A stretch of DNA of 64,000 bases from Streptomyces sp. Ag109_O5-1 (GCF_003814875.1 NZ_RKQF01000001.1:2666001-2730000); one strand, 5' to 3'. Counted from the stretch's first letter, positions 53,465-62,545 are shown. Notes: generated by a model not told the origin, from the letters alone. Translations and numbers: made by a program.

Positions 53465-55207
53465 CTACGGCCGTGGCACGTTGCGCAGATTGGAGCGGGC
53501 CATCTGGAGCATCCGGCCCACACCGCCGTCGAGCACCATCTTGGAGGCGGAGAGCGCGAAGCCGGTGACCATCTCGGCCTTGATCTTCGGCGGGATGGAC
53601 AGCGCGTTGGGGTCGGTGACGACGTCCACCAGGGCCGGGCCCGGGTACTTGAAGGCGTCCCTGAGCGCGCCGGCCAGCTGCTTGGGCTTCTCGACCCGCA
53701 CTCCCCAGGCACCGCAGGCACGCGCGACCCCGGCGAAGTCGGGGTTGGTGTTGGCGGTGCCGTACGCGGGCAGGCCCGCGACCAGCATCTCCAACTCGAC
53801 CATGCTGAGTGCGGAGTTGTTGAAGAGGACCACCTTGACCGGCAGGTCGTACTGGACCAGGGTCAGGAAGTCGCCCATCAGCATGGCGAATCCGCCGTCC
53901 CCGGACATCGACACGACCTGCCGCCGCCGGTCGGTGAACTGGGCGCCGATGGCCATCGGCAGCGCGTTGGCCATCGAGCCGTGCGAGAAGGAACCGATCA
54001 CGCGACGGCGGCCGTTGGGCGAGATGTAGCGGGCGGCCCAGACATTGCACATACCGGTATCGACCGTGAACACCGCGTCGTCGGCGGCGAGTTCGTCGAG
54101 GACCGAGGCCACATACTCCGGATGGATCGGGACGTGCTTCTCGACCTTCCTGGTGTAGGCCTTCACCACCCCCTCCAGCGCGTCCGCGTGTTTCCTGAGC
54201 ATCCGGTCCAGGAACCGCCGGTTCTCCTTCGCCCGCACACGCGGCACCAGACAGCGCAGCGTCTCGCGCACATCGCCCCACACCGCCAGGTCGAGCCGGG
54301 AGCGGCGGCCGAGCACCTCGGGGCGGACGTCGACCTGGACGATCTGCACATCGTCGGGGAGGAAGGCGTTGTACGGGAAGTCGGTGCCGAGCAGGATCAG
54401 CAGGTCGCACTCGTGGGTGGCCTCGTAGGCGGCGCCGTAGCCGAGCAGCCCGCTCATGCCGACGTCGAACTCGTTGTCGTACTGGATCCACTCCTTGCCC
54501 CGCAGGGCATGGCCGACCGGTGACTTGATCCGCTCCGCCAGCTCCATGACCTCCGCGTGCGCCCCCGCCGTGCCGCTGCCGCAGAACAGCGTCACCTTGT
54601 CGGCCGCGTCGATCATCGCGACGAGCCTGTCCAGCTCGTCGTCGCCGGGGCGGACGGTGGGCCGTGAGGTGACGACGGCGGCCGAGGCGGTCTGTTCCGG
54701 GGCGGGCTGGTCGGCGATGTCACCCGGCAGGGACACCACGCTCACACCGCTGCGGCCGACCGCGTGCTGGATGGCGGTCTGGAGCAGCCGGGGCATCTGC
54801 TGGGGGCTGGAGATCAGTTCGCTGTAGTGACTGCACTCCTGGAAGAGCCGGTCCGGGTGGGTCTCCTGGAAGTAGCCGAGGCCGATCTCGCTGGAGGGGA
54901 TGTGGGAGGCGAGGGCGAGGACCGGGGCCATGGAACGGTGGGCGTCGTAGAGACCGTTGATGAGATGCAGGTTGCCCGGGCCGCAGGAGCCGGCACAGGC
55001 CGCCAGCTTGCCGGTGATCTGCGCCTCGGCGCCGGCCGCGAAGGCGGCGGTCTCCTCGTGGCGGACGTGGATCCAGTCGATGGCGGAGTTGCGGCGGACG
55101 GCGTCGACGACGGGGTTGAGGCTGTCGCCGACGACCCCGTAGAGACGGCGTACTCCAGCGCGGACGAGGATGTCGACGAACTGCTCGGCGACGTTCTGCT
55201 TGGCCAT
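53465..55207 (-). CDS. poxB: Thiamine-diphosphate-dependent pyruvate oxidase/dehydrogenase (PoxB-like)
   Basis: A 580-residue enzyme of the acetolactate-synthase-like family. N-terminal PYR domain (RRLYGVVGDSLNPVVDAVRR, catalytic Glu in VRHEETAAFAAGAEAQ), central FAD/DHS-like domain (about 190-330), and C-terminal PP domain with the ThDP/Mg motif SGDGGFAMLMGDFLTLVQYD. PoxB decarboxylates pyruvate to acetate and passes electrons to the quinone pool; a membrane-binding C-terminal helix as in E. coli is not obvious here. ATG 55207. Confidence 0.9.
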   Translation of the reverse strand: MAKQNVAEQFVDILVRAGVRRLYGVVGDSLNPVVDAVRRNSAIDWIHVRHEETAAFAAGAEAQITGKLAACAGSCGPGNLHLINGLYDAHRSMAPVLALASHIPSSEIGLGYFQETHPDRLFQECSHYSELISSPQQMPRLLQTAIQHAVGRSGVSVVSLPGDIADQPAPEQTASAAVVTSRPTVRPGDDELDRLVAMIDAADKVTLFCGSGTAGAHAEVMELAERIKSPVGHALRGKEWIQYDNEFDVGMSGLLGYGAAYEATHECDLLILLGTDFPYNAFLPDDVQIVQVDVRPEVLGRRSRLDLAVWGDVRETLRCLVPRVRAKENRRFLDRMLRKHADALEGVVKAYTRKVEKHVPIHPEYVASVLDELAADDAVFTVDTGMCNVWAARYISPNGRRRVIGSFSHGSMANALPMAIGAQFTDRRRQVVSMSGDGGFAMLMGDFLTLVQYDLPVKVVLFNNSALSMVELEMLVAGLPAYGTANTNPDFAGVARACGAWGVRVEKPKQLAGALRDAFKYPGPALVDVVTDPNALSIPPKIKAEMVTGFALSASKMVLDGGVGRMLQMARSNLRNVPRP

Positions 55208-55267
55208 GGCGGACGGGTGCCCCTTCTCTCCGGGCGGATACCTCCCATCCACGCACAGCGGCCGCCG

Positions 55268-56917
55268 TCACGCCTCCCAGACGGCCGCCGCCGTACGGTC
55301 GTCGGCGTAGCCCTTGACCCGGACCTGGGCGTCCGCGAGGAACGCGGCGAGGCCGGGCGGGGTACGGCCGGACCAGCGCCGGGCCAGGTAGGCGCAGAGC
55401 GCGGGCTCGCCGCGCAGCGGGTCGGCGAGGCCCGCGGTGCACATCACGAGGGCATCACCCGGGCGGGCTACCGAGGCCCGGAAGAGGAAGGGTTCACGGG
55501 GCGGCTCGGGGGCCGGTTCGAAGGGGCTCGGCGGGGTCGGGATGCCGAGGTCCATGGTGAGCCGGTCGCCCTCCGGGGTCTCGGCGGGCAGCGAGCCGAA
55601 GCCGACCACGGCCTCACCGGGGGTGTCGGTGTCGACGCGCGGTTCGATGTCCTGCCACTCGCCGTCCCGCAGCCGGAACAGTCCGCCCGTGCCGACGCCG
55701 AAGAAGACGCGGGTACGGCACTGGGGGTGGGCGGGGATGAGGAGGCAGCGCAGGCTGGCCGCGTACTCGTCGGGGGCGATGCCCTGTTCGGCGGCGCTGG
55801 CGCGGAGCTTGCCGAGGCTGCGGTCGGTGAGCCGGTGCAGCCCGGACTTGAGGTCGCCGCGCCGGGCGGCCTGGATGTCCGCGGTGAGCCGCTGGTGGCT
55901 GCGGCCCACGGCGCGGGCGATCCACTCGCACACCTCGGCGGCGGCCCGGTGCGCGCCAGGGGTGGCCCGGGCACCGGTGGCCATCGCGACGAGGACCAGG
56001 GCCTGGTCGCCGGACCCGAACCGGGCGGTGAGCAACGCGTCCCGGCGCGGTTCGCCCCGGTACCGGGCGGAGTCGCCGCGCTGCGAGACGGCCCGCAGGG
56101 TACAGGCCCCGTACCGGGCACCGTCCAGCACGGTGTCGGCGACCAGATCCTCCAGTTCGTCCGGGTCGGCGACGGGCAGAGCGGTGGGCTCCGCGTCGTA
56201 GGTGGGCGGCCCCGAGCCGACATACTCCACGGCGGAGAACGAGCCCCCAAGCGCGGAGAACGAGGCAACCGGGGCCGAGGACGGCACAGCCGGGGTGGCG
56301 GGCCAGGCGGCCGGGTCGGACGGCGAATCGACCGGGTCCGAGGACGAGATGGCCGGAGTGGAGGGCGAATCGACCGGGTCCGAGGACAGCGCGGCCGGGG
56401 TGGCGGGCCAGGCGGCCGGGTCGGACGGCGAATCGACCGGGTCCGAGGACGAGATGGCCGGAGTGGAGGGCCAGGCGGCAGGGGCCGAGGACGGCGCAGC
56501 CGGGGCCAAGGACGGCGTGGCCGGGGCCGAGGTCGGGGCGGATGGTGGGGCGACCGGGGGTGAGGGCGGCGGGAGGGTGGGTACGTCGGGGCGGGTTGTG
56601 GGGTGGGGGGGCGTCGTGGCCTCGTCCGTCGGCGGCAGGGCCTGGTCCTCCTCGTCCCACGGCCAGGACTGCGGGTCCGCCTCGGCGTCCTCGCCGGGCG
56701 CGCGCTGCGCGGGCACGGTCGGTGGTGACTGCCGGTCATGGTCGACCGGATCCTCGGCAACGCCCCGCCGTCCCGCCACCGTGTGCTTCGCCGACGCGAA
56801 ACGGTCGTCCAGCGAATCGGGTGCGGCCGTGGGGCCGGTGTCCTCGGTGGAGTCGTCGTACAACTGCCCCCACCAGTCGTCCTCATGACGGGCGGGCCTA
56901 CCCCCTGGCTGGCTCAT
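55268..56917 (-). CDS. PP2C-fold protein with long Ser/Pro repeat linker
   Basis: A 549-residue protein. Residues 1-110 are polar. About 110-235 is a Pro/Ser/Ala-rich linker built partly from a 35-residue repeat unit. The C-terminal 300 residues follow the PP2C layout (YGACTLRAVSQRGDSARYRG, DALLTARFGSGDQALVLVAM, ARPGDALVMCTAGLADPLRG). The metal-binding DGMGG-type motif is replaced by VAMATGARATPG, so phosphatase activity is doubtful. It may bind phosphoproteins or act as a pseudophosphatase. It lies 60 bases upstream of poxB on the same strand. Confidence 0.8.
   Translation of the reverse strand: MSQPGGRPARHEDDWWGQLYDDSTEDTGPTAAPDSLDDRFASAKHTVAGRRGVAEDPVDHDRQSPPTVPAQRAPGEDAEADPQSWPWDEEDQALPPTDEATTPPHPTTRPDVPTLPPPSPPVAPPSAPTSAPATPSLAPAAPSSAPAAWPSTPAISSSDPVDSPSDPAAWPATPAALSSDPVDSPSTPAISSSDPVDSPSDPAAWPATPAVPSSAPVASFSALGGSFSAVEYVGSGPPTYDAEPTALPVADPDELEDLVADTVLDGARYGACTLRAVSQRGDSARYRGEPRRDALLTARFGSGDQALVLVAMATGARATPGAHRAAAEVCEWIARAVGRSHQRLTADIQAARRGDLKSGLHRLTDRSLGKLRASAAEQGIAPDEYAASLRCLLIPAHPQCRTRVFFGVGTGGLFRLRDGEWQDIEPRVDTDTPGEAVVGFGSLPAETPEGDRLTMDLGIPTPPSPFEPAPEPPREPFLFRASVARPGDALVMCTAGLADPLRGEPALCAYLARRWSGRTPPGLAAFLADAQVRVKGYADDRTAAAVWEA
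56287..56469. repeat. Tandem 105-base repeat in the PP2C linker
   Basis: A 78-base stretch at 56287-56364 is repeated exactly at 56392-56469 (offset 105 bases, 35 codons). It encodes Pro/Ser/Asp/Ala-rich sequence such as SSDPVDSPSDPAAWPATPA. Shorter sub-repeats of the same theme extend on both sides. Confidence 0.88.
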
Positions 56918-57337
56918 GCCCCTAATTGTCCACCGCACGGGCCGGATGAAAACGGGGCATCCGGAAAATCCCGCACCCGACCTCGTATCGAACGGCGCAT
57001 CGAGTGACAGTCTGAACACCCGTACGAGGAAAGGGAATCGATGACACGCGTGGGACGGACGGCGCAGCTGACACGTGTGAGTCGCCGAGTGGTCCCACCC
57101 CCCACGGGAGAACCACCCGGCGACACCGGAGTGACCCGGCCCCAGATCCCCTACGCACGCGTCATGGGCCCGGGTCACCGTTCGCACGGCCGGACGCGGT
57201 GGCGTCGGCCGGAGGGCCAGATTGTGACGGGTGTTCCTGGCGAACAGCTGTGAATCACCCGTCGGATTCCCATCGACACGCGTATACGTGACGGGGGCCG
57301 GGTGGCCCGGGGCCGACCCGCACGGCACTCTGGGCAG
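56918..57337. promoter_or_regulatory. Divergent intergenic region, PP2C / DUF456
   Basis: A 420-base region between divergent starts. A 70-codon frame at 57041-57253 has a fair ribosome site but about 71% GC at third positions, well below neighbours, and no recognisable domain; I treat it as non-coding. No clear promoter elements can be named for the PP2C gene. For the DUF456 gene, CACTCT lies six bases before ATG 57338, a weak leaderless-type match. Confidence 0.45.
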
Positions 57338-57823
57338 ATGGGAGCAGGGGAACTCCTGCTGGTCGGCCTGGTGCTGGTGCTCGGCCTGTGCGGAGTGATG
57401 GTGCCCGGCGTGCCGGGTTCGTGGCTGGTGTGGGCCGCGGTGCTGTGGTGGGCCCTGTACGACCCGCGCCCGCTGGCCTGGGCGGTCCTGGTCGGCTCCA
57501 CCGTGGTGCTGCTGCTGTCGCTGGTGGTGCGCTGGGCGCTGCCGCCCCGCCGGCTGCGGGCGAGCGGCGCGACCCCCCGGATGCGCGTGTACGCCGGGCT
57601 CGGCGCCCTGCTCGGCTTCGTCCTCGTCCCCGTCGTCGGCGCGATCCCCGGCTTCACAGCCGGCGTCTACCTCCATGAACGCCTCCGGCTCGGCCGGCGC
57701 GCCGAGGCGACGGCCGCGCTGCGCACCACGATGAACGCGGGCGGCTCCAGCGTGCTGGCCGAGCTGTTCGCCTGTCTGCTGATCACGGCGGGCTGGCTGG
57801 TGGCGGTGGTCTGGGGCGGCTGA
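57338..57823 (+). CDS. DUF456 membrane protein
   Basis: A 161-residue protein with about five hydrophobic segments. The two Gly-rich repeats typical of DUF456 are present: CGVMVPGVPGSWLVWAAVLW (about residues 18-37) and VLVPVVGAIPGFTAGVYLHE (about 95-114). Function unknown; the paired GxxPGxPG-like loops suggest a channel or glycine-zipper role. It converges with the SGNH hydrolase gene, the stops being 14 bases apart. Confidence 0.88.
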   Translation: MGAGELLLVGLVLVLGLCGVMVPGVPGSWLVWAAVLWWALYDPRPLAWAVLVGSTVVLLLSLVVRWALPPRRLRASGATPRMRVYAGLGALLGFVLVPVVGAIPGFTAGVYLHERLRLGRRAEATAALRTTMNAGGSSVLAELFACLLITAGWLVAVVWGG

Positions 57824-57837
57824 CCGGCACCGGCCGT

Positions 57838-59019
57838 TCAGAACAGGTCGGCGAGCGGGACGGCGGCGGCCAGGGCGCTCATGCCGGCGTCATTGAAGTG
57901 CAGGTGGTCGCCGGGGTCGTAGGCGGGCCGGATGCGCTCCGGAAGCTCCGGATCGCGGACCACCGCGTCGAAGTCCACGTACGCGTCGAAGACCTGCCCG
58001 GAGCGGATCAGCGCGTTCACCTGTTGCCGTACGGCCTCCCGGGCCTCGGTGTAACCGCTGTAGCCGCCGTCCGGTGTGAGCGTCGCGCCGACGACCCGGA
58101 TCCCGCGCGCATGGGCGCGGGCCACGATGGTCCGGTAGGCGCGCACGAAGTCACCGGGATCCGTCGCGTCCGGGGTGCCCTTGATGTCGTTGATGCCTTC
58201 GAGGACAACCAGGGTCCGGACGTCGGAACGGGCGACGGCGTCCGCGTCCAGCCGGTTGAGGGCGCCCGGTCCGCCGGTGCTGTCGGCCAGCAGGCGGTTG
58301 CCGGAGATCCCGGCGTTGAGGACGCCGAACCGGAGGGAGCGCAGCCGTTCGGCGAGCCGGTCGGGCCAGCGGTGGTTGGTGTCGGTCGAGGAGCCGTTGC
58401 CGTCGGTGAGGGAGTCGCCGAAGGCGACCACGCTGCCGTGGGCGTCGCCCCGTACGTCGACACCGGTGACGTAGTACCAGTGGTCGGTGGTCCGGGTGTA
58501 CGCGGCTCCGGCCTCGTCGGCCGCCCGGCCCCCGCCGGCCGGGGCCAGGTAGCTGGTCTGGAGCGCGACACGGTGGAAGGTGGCCGGCCCGGAGTCGTCC
58601 GGGGTCTCCACGGTGACCAGCAGATCGGCGGCGGCCGGAACCACGAGCGGCACCGGATCACTGACCAGGTCCTGCCCTTCGGGTACGACGGCGGTGCCGG
58701 CCCCCCGGAAGGTGGCGATGCGCATCGAGCCCGGTACGGCGTCCGGGCCGTGGCCGTGTCGCAGGGCGACGGTGACCGCGCCGAGCCGGAGCGGGACGCT
58801 GCCGAACCGGTTGCTGATCTGCACGCGCACCGCGCTGCCGCCGAGGCTGAGGTGCACGACGTTGCGGAACGCGGCGCCGGGAACGGCGGGGCTGGTACCG
58901 GAGGGTGCGGCCTCCCAACTCCCGGTCCAGGGCGAGGGGTTGTCGTCGGCGCCGGCCCGCCCCGTCGTACCCACCAGCAACAGCAGCGTCACCGCGAGAA
59001 CCCGCCCGACCTTGCCCAT
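57838..59019 (-). CDS. Secreted SGNH/GDSL hydrolase
   Basis: A 393-residue exported esterase/lipase-like enzyme. Signal peptide about residues 1-26 (VGRVLAVTLLLLVGTTGRAG). An N-terminal beta domain of about 150 residues precedes the SGNH core. Catalytic blocks: block I VVAFGDSLTDGNGSSTDTN, block II Gly in LNAGISGNRLL, block III LVVLEGINDIKG, and block V DHLHFNDAGM with the Asp/His pair. ATG 59019 gives a clean signal peptide; an ATG at 59061 would add 14 residues. Secreted carbohydrate or lipid esterase is the likely role. Confidence 0.88.
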   Translation of the reverse strand: MGKVGRVLAVTLLLLVGTTGRAGADDNPSPWTGSWEAAPSGTSPAVPGAAFRNVVHLSLGGSAVRVQISNRFGSVPLRLGAVTVALRHGHGPDAVPGSMRIATFRGAGTAVVPEGQDLVSDPVPLVVPAAADLLVTVETPDDSGPATFHRVALQTSYLAPAGGGRAADEAGAAYTRTTDHWYYVTGVDVRGDAHGSVVAFGDSLTDGNGSSTDTNHRWPDRLAERLRSLRFGVLNAGISGNRLLADSTGGPGALNRLDADAVARSDVRTLVVLEGINDIKGTPDATDPGDFVRAYRTIVARAHARGIRVVGATLTPDGGYSGYTEAREAVRQQVNALIRSGQVFDAYVDFDAVVRDPELPERIRPAYDPGDHLHFNDAGMSALAAAVPLADLF

Positions 59020-59170
59020 CCACACCCGCTTCCGTAGGCCCACTGGAGGGGAAGGTGACATACGGGGTCTGAGCCGGGCGGCAACTCGTCCGGGGTTCCA
59101 CTCGGGTGGCGGAGCGCGGAGCCGTACATCGATACGGCCCCGCACCTGTGAAGGGACCTTCCCCCCAGCC

Positions 59171-59665
59171 CTAGTCGGTCTCCACCGCTCCCTCCAGCCC
59201 CAGCAGCCGGACCTTCCGCTCAAGTCCCCCCGCGTACCCGGTCATCGAGCCGTCCGCGCCGATGACCCGGTGACAGGGCCGCACGATCAGCAGCGGGTTG
59301 GCGCCGATGGCTCCGCCCACCGCCCGGACCGCCATCCTGGAGGCCCCGATCCGCGCGGCGATCTCCCCGTACGTCGTCGTCGCTCCGTACGGGACATCGT
59401 CGAGCGCACCCCACACCCGTTCCCGGAACTCGGTCCCGTGGGTACTCAACCGCAGCCGGAACTCCTTGCGTTCGCCGGCGAAGTACGCGGCGAGCTGCTC
59501 TTCGGCCGCCCGGAAGGGGCCGGAGTCCTGCTGCCACCCCGCCTCGACGCTCCGGCCGCCCTTCTGTCCGGGGACGGACAGCGAGGTCAGCGCGCCGTCG
59601 GCGTCGGCGGTGAGGAGCAGCTCCCCGACCGGCGAGGCGATCCGCGTCCAGTAAGTGACACCCAT
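59171..59665 (-). CDS. ogt: Methylated-DNA--protein-cysteine methyltransferase
   Basis: A 164-residue suicide enzyme that repairs O6-methylguanine. Active-site motif LLIVRPCHRVIGADGSMTGY (Cys of PCHR, about residue 132), with the DNA-binding HTH VPYGATTTYGEIAARIGASR and AVRAVGGAIGANP just before. The N-terminal domain is of the Ogt/Ada-C type. Its ATG shares one base with the stop of the AlkA-type gene (TGATG), so the two alkylation-repair genes are co-translated. Confidence 0.95.
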   Translation of the reverse strand: MGVTYWTRIASPVGELLLTADADGALTSLSVPGQKGGRSVEAGWQQDSGPFRAAEEQLAAYFAGERKEFRLRLSTHGTEFRERVWGALDDVPYGATTTYGEIAARIGASRMAVRAVGGAIGANPLLIVRPCHRVIGADGSMTGYAGGLERKVRLLGLEGAVETD

Positions 59666-61059
59666 CAGTTCCTCAACTCTCCTTGCAGCAGCAGATGTCG
59701 GACGGCGTACGACCGCCACGGCCGCCAGTGGTCGGGTACGTCGAGGCCGGGCGGGGCGACGTCGGGGTCGCCGAGCGCGCGGACGCGGATCGTGGCGACG
59801 ACCGCCGGTCCCATGCCGGGCAGCGCCCGCAGCGCGGCTTCCGCGTCGTCCCGGTCGGCGCCCGGGTCCAGCCGTACCGTGCCGTCCGCGAGCGCCGTGG
59901 CGAGTGCGCCCAGACTCCCGTCGGGCTCGGCCCCGGCGAGCACGGCGGGCTCCGGGAAGAGGTGGGTGAGGCTCCCGGACGGGGCGTCCAGCGTCTTGCC
60001 GTACCGCTGGACCAGCCGCTCCGCGTCGGCGCTCCCGGTCAGCGCCCGTACGGCGGCCTCCGCCGGATCCGCGGCGCCGGGCGAGCGCAGCCCGGGCCGG
60101 GCGACGACCAGCGGAGCGAGCCGCGGGTCGGCGGCGAGCCGCTCGTCCACGGCGTACGGGTCGGCGTCGAGGTCGAACAGCCGGCGCAGGCGCTGTACGG
60201 CGGTGGTCAGGTCACGCGGGTCGGTGAGGCGGAGCCGGGTTTCCAGCCAGCCGCCGGGATGGGCACCGCTGCTCGCGGTGGTGGTACCGCCGCGCTCCTC
60301 GACGGCGACGACGGCATGGCCGTACGGCAGCCGCAGGGTACGGCGGTAGGTGCGGGCGCCGGCGCTGCCGGTGACCTCCTCCACGCCGGGCACGGCCTCG
60401 CGTTCCAGCAGGTCGAAGACGGGGCGGGCCTGGTACGGGCCACGGTGGGCGAGCCGCAGCGGGATCCCGGCGGCCGGGGAGCCGCGCCGGGCGCCCCGCC
60501 CGCCCGGCGCGGCCTCGCGCAGTCCGCTGGGGGTCGTGGCGTACACGGCGCGGATCGTGTCGTTGAACTGCCGCACACTGGCGAACCCGCTCGCGAACGC
60601 GATCTCCGTGACCGGCAGCTCGGTGGTCTGCAGCAGCGTGCGTGCGGTGTGGGCCCGCTGGGCGCGGGCGAGGGCGACCGGGCCGGCGCCGAGTTCGGCG
60701 GTGAGCTGCCGCTGCACCTGGCGTGCGCTGTAGCCGAGCCGGTCGGCGAGGCCGCCGACGCCCTCCCGGTCGACGACACCGTCGCCGATCAGCCGCACGG
60801 CCCGGCCGACGACGTCGGCGCGGACGTTCCACTCGGCGGAGCCGGGGACGGCGTCGGGCCGGCAGCGGCGGCAGGCCCGGAAGCCGGAGCCCTGTGCCGC
60901 GGCGGCGGTTCGGAAGAAGCGGACGTTGCGCCGCTTCGGGGTGACCGCCGGACAGCTGGGGCGGCAGTAGATCCCGGTCGTCTCGACGGCGAAGAAGAAC
61001 GCGCCGTCGAAGCGGGCGTCGCGGCTGCGGACCGCCTCGTACCTGGTGTCCTCGTCCAT
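59665..61059 (-). CDS. alkA: Ada-like/AlkA fusion: alkylation sensor and 3-methyladenine glycosylase
   Basis: A 464-residue fusion. The Ada N-terminal zinc domain covers about residues 1-75, with four Cys (TTGIYCRPSCPAVTPKRRNV and FRACRRCRPD), one of which accepts methyl from phosphotriesters. An AraC-type HTH follows at about 80-175 (DRLGYSARQVQRQLTAELGA, AFASGFASVRQFNDTIRAVY). The AlkA glycosylase domain covers about 190-464, ending with the helix-hairpin-helix ALRALPGMGPAVVATIRVRA and its Asp at DPDVAPPGLDV. It likely activates its own transcript and excises alkylated bases. First gene of the pair with ogt. Confidence 0.93.
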   Translation of the reverse strand: MDEDTRYEAVRSRDARFDGAFFFAVETTGIYCRPSCPAVTPKRRNVRFFRTAAAAQGSGFRACRRCRPDAVPGSAEWNVRADVVGRAVRLIGDGVVDREGVGGLADRLGYSARQVQRQLTAELGAGPVALARAQRAHTARTLLQTTELPVTEIAFASGFASVRQFNDTIRAVYATTPSGLREAAPGGRGARRGSPAAGIPLRLAHRGPYQARPVFDLLEREAVPGVEEVTGSAGARTYRRTLRLPYGHAVVAVEERGGTTTASSGAHPGGWLETRLRLTDPRDLTTAVQRLRRLFDLDADPYAVDERLAADPRLAPLVVARPGLRSPGAADPAEAAVRALTGSADAERLVQRYGKTLDAPSGSLTHLFPEPAVLAGAEPDGSLGALATALADGTVRLDPGADRDDAEAALRALPGMGPAVVATIRVRALGDPDVAPPGLDVPDHWRPWRSYAVRHLLLQGELRN

Positions 61060-61178
61060 CACATGTTCCAGTGTGAGCGATACGGAGCCCCACGACCGGC
61101 GGAAAACGGACACGACGCTGGTCCCGGCACTGGTGAAGAAGCGCCGGCTGCGGCGCACCTTCAGGGGCGCTGGGGGTA

Positions 61179-61243
61179 CCCCCGGCCTTCGGCTGGGGCC
61201 CCAGCCGAAGGCCGGGGGAGGAACTGCACGCTCAGCCCCCACG
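61179..61243. repeat. 40-base perfect palindrome plus dispersed repeat copy C
   Basis: 61179-61218 is a perfect 40-base palindrome (left half CCCCCGGCCTTCGGCTGGGG), preceded by GGGGGTACCCCC at 61172-61183. On its right, 61214-61243 repeats, inverted, the left part of the dispersed repeat at 17080-17108. It lies between the rsgA stop (61261) and the alkA start and is a likely rsgA terminator. Confidence 0.88.
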
Positions 61244-61260
61244 CGCCCCTGTCCGGACGG

Positions 61261-62427
61261 CTACCGCCACCGCCCCCGCTTCGCCTCCATCGCGGCCTTC
61301 CCCTCAGCGCCCTTGCGCTTCCAGTCCTTCTTGATCTCGGCCCGCACCCGAGCGTCCGTCTTGGCGACGATCCACTGGTTCTCCCGCATCAGCTTGCGGT
61401 AGCTCTCCAGCCGGCGCTCGGGCAGCTCCCCGGTCTCCACCGCGAGGCGGACCGCGCACCCCGGCTCGCTCTCGTGCCCGCAGTCGGAGAACCGGCACCC
61501 CTCGGCCAGTTCCTCGATCTCGGCGAACACCTGCCCGACCCCGGTCTCGGCGTCGAACAGCCCGACACCGCGCAGTCCCGGTGTGTCGATCAGTACTCCT
61601 CCGCCCGGCAGCGCGAGGAGGTTGCGGGTGGTCGTGGTGTGCCGGCCCTTGCCGTCCACGTCACGCGCGGCCCGGACGTCCATCACGTCCTCGCCGAGGA
61701 GCGTGTTGGCGAGGGTGGACTTGCCGGCGCCGGACTGGCCGAGCAGCACCGACGTACCGGAGCCGACCAGGGCGACCAGCGCGTCCAGGCCGTCGCCCTG
61801 GTGCGCGCTGACCGTCAGGACCGGCGCGCCGGGTGCCGTCGTCCCGACGTCCTCGACGAGATGCGCGAGCGTCACCGGGTCCGGGACGAGGTCGGCCTTG
61901 GTGAGGACCACGACCGGCTGCGCCCCGGACTCCCAGGAGAGTGCCGACTTGTGCAGCAGGGCCTCACCACTCGAACAGGACATGGCCAGCGCCAGGAACC
62001 GCTCGATCCGCCCGAGGTCGAATTCCACCGCGAGCGACACACAGATGACGACGTGATCGATGTTAGTGGCCAGCACCTGGCCCTCGGAACGCTTCGACGA
62101 CGTCGACCGTACGAAGGCGGTCCGGCGGGGCAGGAGCGTCCGCACGTACAGGGGGTCGCTGCCCTCGGGATCGACAGCGACCCAGTCCCCCGTGCACACG
62201 ACCTTCATCGGGTCGCGGGGGACGACGAACTCGGTGTCGGCACGGACCGTGCCGGCCGGGGTGATGACGTCGCACAGGCCACGGTCGACCCGGGCCACGC
62301 GGCCGGGCAGGAGACCCTGCGCGGCATAGGGGGCGAACTCGGCTTCCCAGCCCTCGTCCCAGCCATAGGCGGCGAGAGGGTGCGACGAAACCGAAGAAGA
62401 AGAGAAAGACAAGGGGTGACCCTTCAC
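61261..62427 (-). CDS. rsgA: Ribosome small-subunit-dependent GTPase A
   Basis: A 388-residue circularly permuted GTPase that checks 30S subunit maturation. An OB-fold lies at about 40-110 (RGLCDVITPAGTVRADTEFV). GTPase motifs appear in permuted order: VVVLTKADLVPD (G4), VLLGQSGAGKSTLANTLLGE (G1), TTTTRN (G2 region), LIDTPGLRG (G3). The C-terminal zinc finger is CRFSDCGHESEPGC. GTG 62427 is chosen because conserved sequence begins soon after; longer upstream frames overlap the leader ORF. The last 25 residues are strongly basic (KKDWKRKGAEGK). Confidence 0.92.
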   Translation of the reverse strand: MKGHPLSFSSSSVSSHPLAAYGWDEGWEAEFAPYAAQGLLPGRVARVDRGLCDVITPAGTVRADTEFVVPRDPMKVVCTGDWVAVDPEGSDPLYVRTLLPRRTAFVRSTSSKRSEGQVLATNIDHVVICVSLAVEFDLGRIERFLALAMSCSSGEALLHKSALSWESGAQPVVVLTKADLVPDPVTLAHLVEDVGTTAPGAPVLTVSAHQGDGLDALVALVGSGTSVLLGQSGAGKSTLANTLLGEDVMDVRAARDVDGKGRHTTTTRNLLALPGGGVLIDTPGLRGVGLFDAETGVGQVFAEIEELAEGCRFSDCGHESEPGCAVRLAVETGELPERRLESYRKLMRENQWIVAKTDARVRAEIKKDWKRKGAEGKAAMEAKRGRWR

Positions 62428-62473
62428 AAGGTGGCCCCGGCGCCGCGCCCACTGGGGCGGGAGAAGAGTGAGG

Positions 62474-62545
62474 TCAGCCGGAGACCACAGAGGTGGACTG
62501 AACGAACTTCCGGATGCGGGCAGCGCCCATCGCAACGACAGCCAT
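62474..62545 (-). CDS. Putative 23-residue leader peptide upstream of rsgA
   Basis: ATG 62545 has a very good ribosome site (GGGGAGG, eight-base spacing). The frame runs 23 codons to TGA, beginning MAVVAMGAARIRKFVQ and ending STSVVSG. The stop is 46 bases before the rsgA start. About three quarters of third positions are G or C. It could be a translated upstream ORF controlling rsgA, or a tiny protein. The frame is separate from the rsgA frame. Confidence 0.55.
   Translation of the reverse strand: MAVVAMGAARIRKFVQSTSVVSG

Noticed and set aside
57041..57253. 70-codon frame with fair Shine-Dalgarno between the PP2C and DUF456 genes
   Set aside because: Third-position GC of about 71% is far below the neighbouring genes, and there is no recognisable domain.
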